From Bdellovibrionaceae bacterium UBA5009 (lineage in GTDB: Bacteria > Bdellovibrionota > Bdellovibrionia > Bdellovibrionales > Bdellovibrionaceae), in NCBI GenBank assembly GCA_002396665.1, contig DGYJ01000084.1, forward strand, positions 784-13,262: a stretch of 12,479 nucleotides of DNA. Reading direction: 5' to 3'. Both the position numbers and the translations under genes were made by a program. The notes under the pieces were generated by a model. The model saw nothing but the letters and a program-made list of their open reading frames with translations. It searched no databases and had not been told where the DNA came from. Positions 6,614 to 12,479 of the stretch are shown piece after piece (the stretch's first letter is position 1; each line of letters starts with the position of its first letter).

Positions 6614-7554
6614 TATTTATGTTCCTTCATCGCTGATTGAACAATCAGGGTCCCACGTCCTTTGGCAGAAATCAACCTGGCACTGGTTCCAAAAAACAAT
6701 GGTCTTTGCCATTCGCCATGACCAGTAGGTAGACCTTCAAAAACTGGAATTCCAACTTCTTCTGCGAAACGCGCCAAAACTTTTTTGTACAATTCCGTCC
6801 CATCGGGTTCGTTGCATTTAAAAAATTCACCAAAGATAATTCCTTGGCAAGATTTCAAAACTCCAGATTGGGCCAAATGAACAAGAACACGGTCTATGCG
6901 GTAGGCGCGTTCGCCAATCTCTTCTAGAAAAAGCATTTTATTTTTTAACTGAATTTGAGTTTTTGTGCCCAAGGAACTTTGCAAAGTCACAAGGTTTCCA
7001 CCCACCAAACTGGATTTAATATTTTTTGCCTTCAAGGCTTCAACATTCATCGCTTTAAGATTTTTAAAAACTGTTTCTTGCTCGCGTCCTTGAAGAAGTT
7101 TAATAATTTCTTCTACATTTGCACCCGGCGCACGATTGGCCCCCAAGCGATCCAAGTGACTGGTGTGCAAGCTAGGCCATGACCATTTTTGATTCACGAA
7201 ATGATGAAGACTTGTAATGTCGCTAAGACCAATAATTAATTTTGGTTTTATTGGCTTTTTCATTTTTAAAAGTTCAGGCCATAATCTATTGGACCCATAA
7301 CCGCCACGCAGACACCAAATAATTTCACTGTCCTTGGCCAACAAGGCTGACTTTAAAAGTTCAAAACGAACTTCATCGGGACTGGAATGTAAAAAGTGAT
7401 CGGTTAAGGTTTTGCCAGGCAGACGTGGGCGATAGCCACGATCTTTTAACCAGCGAACAGCCCCAGCCACTTCTTCCTTGGAAGGAGCAAATCCTGGAGC
7501 TACTAAATCAACAATGTCACCCTCGCGAAGAGGCTTATATATTTTTTTCATCAT
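6613..7554 (-). CDS. ldcA: LD-carboxypeptidase (peptidase family S66)
   Basis: Muramoyltetrapeptide L,D-carboxypeptidase. It removes the terminal D-Ala from the recycled tetrapeptide (L-Ala-D-Glu-mDAP-D-Ala), giving the tripeptide that Mpl uses. From the ATG at 7554 it is 313 residues, close to E. coli LdcA. The S66 features are present: VAPGFAPS near the N-terminus (18-25); nucleophile Ser88 in RGGYGSNRLWP; the Glu of LEEIGERAYRIDR (211 or 212); and His279 in GLPTGHGEWQRP. No signal peptide is seen, so it is cytoplasmic. The frame is open upstream to 7671, but those residues are encoded inside purF and are unlike the family, so I take the tandem ATGATG at 7554/7551. This overlaps the purF 3' end by 20 bases. 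The ribosome binding site is poor, which suggests translational coupling to purF. Choice between the two adjacent ATGs is uncertain. Confidence 0.9.
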   Translation of the reverse strand: MMKKIYKPLREGDIVDLVAPGFAPSKEEVAGAVRWLKDRGYRPRLPGKTLTDHFLHSSPDEVRFELLKSALLAKDSEIIWCLRGGYGSNRLWPELLKMKKPIKPKLIIGLSDITSLHHFVNQKWSWPSLHTSHLDRLGANRAPGANVEEIIKLLQGREQETVFKNLKAMNVEALKAKNIKSSLVGGNLVTLQSSLGTKTQIQLKNKMLFLEEIGERAYRIDRVLVHLAQSGVLKSCQGIIFGEFFKCNEPDGTELYKKVLARFAEEVGIPVFEGLPTGHGEWQRPLFFGTSARLISAKGRGTLIVQSAMKEHK

Positions 7555-8923
7555 ACAACCGGGTTGGATATTGACCGTCAAAACAGGCGGCACAATATTT
7601 ATTCTGACCCGATTGCATCGCTTTGAAAAGTCCTTCGATAGATAAATAAGCCAAAGTGTCAGATCCGACATGTTCTTTGATTTTTTCTATCGATTGATTC
7701 GCAGCGATCAGTTGTGATTTTTGTGGAGTATCCACACCGTAATAACAAGGCCCCACCGTTGGAGGCGAAGCGATTCGAAGATGGACTTCCTTCGCCCCGG
7801 CCTGCCTGATCATGTTGACAAGGTTTCGGCTGGTGGTTCCACGCACCAAAGAATCATCAATAACGATGACCTTTTTCCCTTTCAAAACAGCACTTTGCGG
7901 ATTTAATTTAATCTTAACTCCGAAGTCTCTGATGTTTTGCTGAGGCTGAATAAATGTTCGACCCACATAGTGATTTCGAATAATCCCAAGCTCAAATGGT
8001 ATCCCACTTTGTTGAGCATAACCCATGGCCGCAGGCACTCCGCTGTCTGGAACAGGAATAACAATGTCTGCATCGACCGCGGTTTCTTTTGCAAGCTCTG
8101 CTCCCAATCTTTTGCGCGACTCGTAAACACTTAGACCAAAGACCAAGCTATCTGGGCGCGAAAAATAGATATGTTCAAAAACGCAGTGGGAAGTTTTCGC
8201 CGACTGGGCAAAAATTTGCGAATGCTCGCCCTGTTCATCCACCCAAAAAATTTCACCGGGTTGAATTTCGCGAATGTAATCTGCTCCAATCAAATCAAAG
8301 GCACAGGTTTCAGAGGCCACCACCCAGGATTTTCGACCATCATCAGTCAGCTTTTGCCCTAGCACCAAGGGACGAAACCCATGGGGATCACGAATGGCCA
8401 CAAGCTTATTGTGGGAAAGGATGACCAAGCTAAAGGCCCCCTCAAGCCGCTGGACAGAATCCTTCACGGCTTCGATCAAATCATTGGATCTGTGTTTCGA
8501 GAGCAAATGTAAAATAATTTCTGTGTCATTGGTCCCTTGAAAAATCGACCCCGCCTGCTTAAGTTCATTTCTTAAAATTTGATTGTTGACGATGTTTCCA
8601 TTGTGGGCCACGGCCACGGGGCCGTTAAACAAATCCGCAGTTAATGGCTGAGCATTTGTTAATAAATTTTGCCCCGTCGTCGAATAGCGAACATGCCCAA
8701 TGGACACTTCACCCGCTAAACGTTTCAAATCCGAATCTTTAAAAACATCACCCACAAGACCCAATCCCTTGTGATGAATATGCTTTCCATTTTCAAGGGA
8801 AACGATTCCTGCAGACTCTTGCCCACGGTGTTGCATGGCGTACAGTCCCAGATAAGTTAATCTTGAACTGTCAGGATGCCCCCAAATTCCAAAGACCCCG
8901 CACTCGTCTTTCCAGGATCTCAT
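7535..8923 (-). CDS. purF: Amidophosphoribosyltransferase PurF
   Basis: This is the first committed enzyme of purine synthesis. It transfers ammonia from glutamine to PRPP to form phosphoribosylamine. The 462 residues comprise an N-terminal Ntn glutaminase domain (about 8-235) and a C-terminal phosphoribosyltransferase domain with the PRPP loop VIVIDDSLVRGTTS (352-365). The catalytic Cys is residue 8, preceded by a seven-residue propeptide (MRSWKDE) that must be removed. Four cysteines at 247, 393, 444 and 447 (the last two in YCAAC) match the 4Fe-4S ligands of the Bacillus subtilis-type enzyme, so this is the oxygen-sensitive Fe-S form rather than the E. coli form. The ATG overlaps the purL stop as ATGA. 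The 3' end overlaps ldcA by 20 bases, linking purine synthesis to the cell-wall genes. Confidence 0.96.
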   Translation of the reverse strand: MRSWKDECGVFGIWGHPDSSRLTYLGLYAMQHRGQESAGIVSLENGKHIHHKGLGLVGDVFKDSDLKRLAGEVSIGHVRYSTTGQNLLTNAQPLTADLFNGPVAVAHNGNIVNNQILRNELKQAGSIFQGTNDTEIILHLLSKHRSNDLIEAVKDSVQRLEGAFSLVILSHNKLVAIRDPHGFRPLVLGQKLTDDGRKSWVVASETCAFDLIGADYIREIQPGEIFWVDEQGEHSQIFAQSAKTSHCVFEHIYFSRPDSLVFGLSVYESRKRLGAELAKETAVDADIVIPVPDSGVPAAMGYAQQSGIPFELGIIRNHYVGRTFIQPQQNIRDFGVKIKLNPQSAVLKGKKVIVIDDSLVRGTTSRNLVNMIRQAGAKEVHLRIASPPTVGPCYYGVDTPQKSQLIAANQSIEKIKEHVGSDTLAYLSIEGLFKAMQSGQNKYCAACFDGQYPTRLYDEKNI

Positions 8924-11154
8924 AGCACACCCCAGCCCTTTTGATGTCTCTCGATAAGCTCTTCTGTTTTAACTTCCATCAGCCCTGGAATTTCGAATTT
9001 TCCCTCTTGGGCCCAACCAATTTCATAAACCTGGGATTGATGGCGCTGACAAAACTCTTCGATACTTTTTTGAAAATCAAATTGCTTCGAAATATCCACC
9101 GCAAGAATCACTTCATAAAAAGTTTCAGAATAAATTTTTTCAAAGTTCACGGTTTCAAAAAATTTCTGATGGCCATGGAAACCAAAATCTCCAAGACTCA
9201 TCCGGCGAAGACTTTCAAACAATCCCCCATCACCAACAACTTTAGAAACGGCAATGTCGTTTTCATTAACAAATAAACTCAGATCACGAATCCAGGCGGC
9301 GACGACTTCAGAATCCAATCGGCCTTCAAAGTGGGGTTTCGCTTCAATATTCATTTGCTTATTTTCAGTCAAAAGTTCGGAATGCAGTCCAATGACCCAA
9401 GGGGCCCGCAACCAGTAGACCACTTGCCCTTGGGTAGTGAATTGATCCGCAGGAATATTTTCTAAATCTTTACGAAGCCCCACTACACCCGTCGCCGGGG
9501 TCGATGTGATATTTTGATTTTGTGTTTCATTGTAAAAACTAACATTTCCCGAAATCACTGGGGCATCGATGGCCTTTGCGGCTTCGGCGATGCCTTCGAC
9601 ACTGGCCACGAATTCAGACATAATATTGATTTTTTCAGGATTTCCAAAGTTTAAGCAGTCTGTGACAGCCACAGCCTGGGCCCCTTTGACGGCCATCTGC
9701 AAGGCAGGAAAAAATACTGAATCCTGACCGCCAATAAATGCGTCCATTCGCATAACCGAAGGACGGCATCCCAAGGTGATCGACAATCCGCGATTCGATG
9801 GCAACTGCAGAAAGGCCACAGAACTTTTTGCATCTTTACAAGTTCTCGCACCTACTCTTTGATCGTATTGTTTATAAATCCATTCGCGCGAACAAAAGTT
9901 CATGGATTGCGGGGCTTTTGTGATAAAATCCAAGGGATGATTTTTAGACAGATCCGACAAAGTTGAAGCTTTTAAATTCGTTTTATTCGGCGAATTCCAT
10001 TTTTGAAATTCACGATCATAGCGTGGAGCATTTTCCACCAACAAATCGGGGTCAATGGAAACTAATTTTTCATTTTTCCAAAAAATATCCACGGTCCGCT
10101 CTGACTTCACTTCGCCAACTTTTTGAGCTTCCAAATCCCACTTCGCAAATACTTTTTGAATTTTGTCGAAATTTTCAGGTTTGCAAATCAATAACATTCG
10201 CTCTTGGCTCTCGGAAAGTAGAATTTCTTCAGGAGTCATCGTTGAATCCCGCATGGGAACTTGATCCAAGTGCAAAGTAATTCCCACCTGACCCTTAGAG
10301 GCCATTTCGAAACTTGAACTGGTTAAACCCGCAGCCCCCATATCCTGCATGGCCACAACCAAATCTTGATCCAAAATTTCTAGACAGGATTCAATCAATA
10401 GCTTTTCAAAAAATGGATCCCCGATTTGAACATTGGGTTTCTTCGCTTCGTTGTTACTATCGAAGGATTCACTGGCCATGCTGGCCCCATGGACTCCGTC
10501 CTTACCAGTTCTTGCCCCGACATAGACCACCCAATTGCCAACACCTGAGGCCTTGGATCTTGCCATCTTCATATCTTCGGTGATAAGGCCCACCGCCATG
10601 GCATTGACCAAAATATTATTATTGTAACTGGAATGAAAAACCGTTTGACCTGTAACTGTCGGCACACCAACACAATTTCCATAACTGGATATCCCAGAAA
10701 CCACGCCTTGAACTAAGCTTTTCATTCTTGGGGCCTCGATATCCCCGAAGCAAAGGTAATCAGCTAAGGCAATGGGTCTTGCACCCATGGTAAAAATATC
10801 ACGCAATATTCCACCAACTCCTGTGGCCGCCCCTTGAAAAGGCTCGATGAAGCTTGGATGATTATGACTTTCCATTTTAAAGGCAATTTTCTCTCCGAAG
10901 CCAAGGTCCACCACTCCGGCGTTCTCGCCTTCACTTTCAAGAACAGATAAATTCTTATAGGCAAACTTTCGCAGATGAATTTTAGATGATTTATAACTGC
11001 AGTGTTCACTCCACAATGCAGAAAACAATGCCCACTCGATTCCCTGCGGTTCGTGACCCAGCAAATCTGAAATCTTATGATACTCTGATGAAGAAATTCT
11101 GTAGCGCTGACATTTTTTTTGCAATTCAGGACTTAGTGTTTTTTCTGTTTTCAT
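8920..11154 (-). CDS. purL: FGAM synthase subunit PurL (small type)
   Basis: This is the ATP-dependent synthase subunit of phosphoribosylformylglycinamidine synthase. It converts FGAR to FGAM with ammonia supplied by PurQ, in complex with PurS. At 744 residues it is the short form, without the fused glutaminase of the E. coli enzyme, consistent with separate purS and purQ genes next door. Visible signatures are LWSEHCSYKSSK (47-58) with the conserved His51, MESHNHPSFIEPFQGAATG with the following GGILRD, and the second-half repeat VSGNVSFYNET. I start at the ATG at 11154. The frame is open to 11187, but the ATG at 11154 overlaps the purQ stop as ATGA, like the other junctions, and the upstream residues are purQ-coding sequence in another frame. 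Confidence 0.96.
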   Translation of the reverse strand: MKTEKTLSPELQKKCQRYRISSSEYHKISDLLGHEPQGIEWALFSALWSEHCSYKSSKIHLRKFAYKNLSVLESEGENAGVVDLGFGEKIAFKMESHNHPSFIEPFQGAATGVGGILRDIFTMGARPIALADYLCFGDIEAPRMKSLVQGVVSGISSYGNCVGVPTVTGQTVFHSSYNNNILVNAMAVGLITEDMKMARSKASGVGNWVVYVGARTGKDGVHGASMASESFDSNNEAKKPNVQIGDPFFEKLLIESCLEILDQDLVVAMQDMGAAGLTSSSFEMASKGQVGITLHLDQVPMRDSTMTPEEILLSESQERMLLICKPENFDKIQKVFAKWDLEAQKVGEVKSERTVDIFWKNEKLVSIDPDLLVENAPRYDREFQKWNSPNKTNLKASTLSDLSKNHPLDFITKAPQSMNFCSREWIYKQYDQRVGARTCKDAKSSVAFLQLPSNRGLSITLGCRPSVMRMDAFIGGQDSVFFPALQMAVKGAQAVAVTDCLNFGNPEKINIMSEFVASVEGIAEAAKAIDAPVISGNVSFYNETQNQNITSTPATGVVGLRKDLENIPADQFTTQGQVVYWLRAPWVIGLHSELLTENKQMNIEAKPHFEGRLDSEVVAAWIRDLSLFVNENDIAVSKVVGDGGLFESLRRMSLGDFGFHGHQKFFETVNFEKIYSETFYEVILAVDISKQFDFQKSIEEFCQRHQSQVYEIGWAQEGKFEIPGLMEVKTEELIERHQKGWGVL

Positions 11155-11789
11155 AAAAACTCCATCCCATCTTGACCACCCATCCACAAAGCCAAAGCCC
11201 GTTCTGGATGGGGCATTAATCCAACAACATTTTTCTTTTCATTCATAACACCGGCAATATCGTTCATGGAGCCATTTGGATTTTTTTTGTACTTCAGCCA
11301 AATTTGTTGATGATCATGCAATTTTTTTAGACCCTCGGCAGGGATCCAATAGCGTCCTTCACCATGGGCAATGGGCAAATTCAATGTCTGGCCTTTTTGC
11401 AATCGAGAACCAAAAAAAGAATTTGGATTGTCCACTTCCAAAGATGACCAATCATCAATAAATTTTAAACCTTCGTTTCTAGTCAATGCCCCAGGCAACA
11501 ATCCACTTTCACAAAGAATTTGAAAGCCATTGCAAATTCCAAGAACAGGCTTTCCTTTTTCTGCAAACTCGCGGACTGAAGACATCACGGGACTGCGCGA
11601 AGCCAAAGCCCCGCAACGAAGATAATCCCCATAGCTAAACCCACCAGGAATGATGACTGCATCGACAGATTGAATATCAAATTTATCCTGATGCCACAGC
11701 CAAACTGGCGTATGTGAAAAGTGCTGAACCATTTTTTCAACATCGTAATCACAATTCGTTCCAGGAAAACGTGTGATTCCTATTTTCAT
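11151..11789 (-). CDS. purQ: FGAM synthase glutaminase subunit PurQ
   Basis: A class I glutamine amidotransferase that hydrolyses glutamine and passes ammonia to PurL. It has 212 residues. The catalytic triad is visible: Cys86 in LGICNGFQIL, and His194 and Glu196 in MPHPERA. The N-terminal ITRFPGTNCDYD and PGGFSYGDYLRCGALA (48-63) are characteristic of PurQ. The ATG overlaps the purS stop as ATGA, and the stop overlaps the purL start as ATGA, so the three subunits of the complex are translated in a tightly coupled way. Confidence 0.96.
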   Translation of the reverse strand: MKIGITRFPGTNCDYDVEKMVQHFSHTPVWLWHQDKFDIQSVDAVIIPGGFSYGDYLRCGALASRSPVMSSVREFAEKGKPVLGICNGFQILCESGLLPGALTRNEGLKFIDDWSSLEVDNPNSFFGSRLQKGQTLNLPIAHGEGRYWIPAEGLKKLHDHQQIWLKYKKNPNGSMNDIAGVMNEKKNVVGLMPHPERALALWMGGQDGMEFL

Positions 11790-12028
11790 AAATTCAATCT
11801 TTCGATGGTGTAGGTTTCAATCAAAGGATTGTATAAAGCAAAATCCAACATTTTTTTAATTTCAATTTTTGCATTTTCTTCTGTGGTCTCTTGAAGATCG
11901 AGCTCGATATAGCGACCCACTCGGCAAGTCGACAGTTGAAAATGATTTTGTTTTAATAGACCTTCGACCGCACGGCCCTGTGAATCTAGTAAAACTTCCC
12001 TTGGCATAATTCGTATTCCCCATTTCAT
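11786..12028 (-). CDS. purS: FGAM synthase subunit PurS
   Basis: This small 80-residue subunit helps channel ammonia from PurQ to PurL. The length and the motifs DSQGRAVEGLL (15-25), VGRYIELDLQ (37-46) and LYNPLIETYTIE (65-76) match PurS, which folds as a small dimeric alpha/beta protein. The ATG has GGAGAC a few bases upstream. A gap of 41 bases separates it from purC. This is the only clear spacing within the visible operon, so translation may re-initiate independently here. Confidence 0.95.
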   Translation of the reverse strand: MKWGIRIMPREVLLDSQGRAVEGLLKQNHFQLSTCRVGRYIELDLQETTEENAKIEIKKMLDFALYNPLIETYTIERLNL

Positions 12029-12069
12029 ATAGTCTCCAATGTCATAGGTTCATTCGTTTGTTAAATAAT

Positions 12070-12432
12070 TTAAGCCTTCACACTTTTTAAACGATTCAAA
12101 ACTTCCACATAACTTTCACGGACTGAACCAAGATCGCGACGGAAGCGGTCTTTGTCCAATTTTTCTTGGGTTTTCTGATCCCACAACCGACAACAATCTG
12201 GCGTGATCTCGTCAGCCAAAATCATTTCATTTTTGCTGTTCACACCGAATTCGATTTTGAAGTCGATCAAATCAATCTGCACCGTTTGAAACAGTTCACG
12301 CAAATGCTGATTAATAGACAAAGCGAGGCTTTTCATTTTCTGAATTTGATCACTCGTCGCAAGCTCCATCATCAAAATTTGGTCATCAGATACAAAGGGG
12401 TCGGCCAGCTCATCATTTTTAAAATAAAATTC
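12070..12432 (-). CDS. purC: SAICAR synthetase PurC, 5'-truncated
   Basis: Phosphoribosylaminoimidazole-succinocarboxamide synthase, which condenses CAIR with aspartate using ATP. Only the C-terminal half, about 121 residues, is present, against roughly 235-250 for the family. Reading inward from 12432 the frame gives EFYFKNDELADPF, then IDLIDFKIEFGV, ILADEITPDCCRLWD and LDKDRFRRDLGSV, all typical PurC blocks. The ATGs at 12375 and 12372 are internal methionines, not the start, because the upstream residues are clearly conserved PurC sequence. The frame stays open to the last base of the window, but beyond 12433 the DNA folds back on itself and the encoded residues no longer look like PurC, so I stop the call there. 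It is the most upstream visible gene of the operon. Confidence 0.9.
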   Translation of the reverse strand, partial: EFYFKNDELADPFVSDDQILMMELATSDQIQKMKSLALSINQHLRELFQTVQIDLIDFKIEFGVNSKNEMILADEITPDCCRLWDQKTQEKLDKDRFRRDLGSVRESYVEVLNRLKSVKA

Positions 12433-12479
12433 ACTGGTTGAATTTTATTTTAAAAATGATGAGCTGGCCGACCCCTTTG
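12393..12479. repeat. Terminal 41-bp perfect inverted repeat (probable fold-back artefact)
   Basis: The arms 12393-12433 and 12439-12479 are perfect reverse complements over 41 bp, with a 5-base loop (CTGGT, 12434-12438). The left arm is genuine purC coding sequence on the minus strand (EFYFKNDELADPF...). The right arm is its mirror image and ends exactly at the final base. A perfect 41-bp dyad in a conserved coding region is hard to explain biologically; a fold-back read or chimeric contig end is the simplest account. Confidence 0.9.

Noticed and set aside
7555..7671. Upstream start for ldcA at 7671
   Set aside because: These 39 residues lie inside purF and do not resemble the start of S66 peptidases; the tandem ATG at 7554/7551 gives the family length.
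7903..8424. Several short reading frames antisense to or out of frame with purF
   Set aside because: They overlap strongly conserved purF codons and show no ribosome binding sites or family features.
11155..11187. Upstream start for purL at 11187
   Set aside because: The ATG at 11154 reproduces the ATGA overlap seen at neighbouring junctions, and the upstream residues are out-of-frame purQ.
12166..12441. 91-codon plus-strand reading frame near the right end
   Set aside because: It is antisense to well-conserved purC and runs into the fold-back loop; no independent support.
12393..12479. Terminal dyad as a transcription terminator or replicon hairpin telomere
   Set aside because: It lies inside conserved purC coding sequence and ends exactly at the window end; a fold-back artefact is simpler.
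1..12479. CRISPR arrays, tRNA/rRNA genes, insertion sequences
   Set aside because: I saw no regularly spaced repeats, no tRNA-like cloverleaf or rRNA sequence, and no transposase-like protein.

Overview
The window looks like the end of a contig from an AT-rich, Gram-negative bacterium of the Bdellovibrio-like lineage (Bdellovibrionota). Three things point there. One regulator belongs to the TIGR02147 family, which is expanded in that lineage. One protein joins GYF_2-type and PilZ domains. One secreted protein carries an HExxY motif that I associate, from memory, with exported proteins of these bacteria. The assignment is an inference; no rRNA or tRNA gene is present to confirm it.

Left part (1-4136), accessory in character. 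A Ser/Thr-rich outer-membrane beta-barrel protein (+) is followed by a 58-codon single-membrane-span protein (-) and a secreted Cys-containing HExxY protein (-). Next come a TIGR02147 regulator (+), a GYF_2-PilZ protein predicted to bind cyclic di-GMP (-), and a 75-residue Cro/CI-type regulator (+). Both divergent gaps hold palindromes that look like operators. A perfect 22-bp inverted repeat fills the 59-bp gap at 2046-2104, and an 18-bp palindrome lies at 3817-3834. A 17-bp sequence is repeated exactly upstream of the barrel gene and of the small regulator.

Right part (4142-12479), core metabolism. Eight genes on the minus strand are packed head to tail in the order purC-purS-purQ-purL-purF-ldcA-serine hydrolase-mpl. 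The first five belong to de novo IMP synthesis: FGAM synthase in its three-subunit PurS/PurQ/PurL form, a Bacillus-type Fe-S PurF, and SAICAR synthetase. The last three look like a cytoplasmic peptidoglycan-recycling set. LdcA trims muropeptide tetrapeptides to tripeptides and Mpl ligates tripeptide to UDP-MurNAc. Between them sits a beta-lactamase-fold hydrolase with no signal peptide, which might act as an amidase on the same substrates. From purS to mpl every gene overlaps or touches the next, so the two pathways are probably co-transcribed and translationally coupled.

The last 87 bases (12393-12479) form a perfect 41-bp inverted repeat with a 5-base loop, inside the purC reading frame and ending exactly at the last base. 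This is most likely a fold-back assembly or library artefact that cuts off the 5' half of purC.
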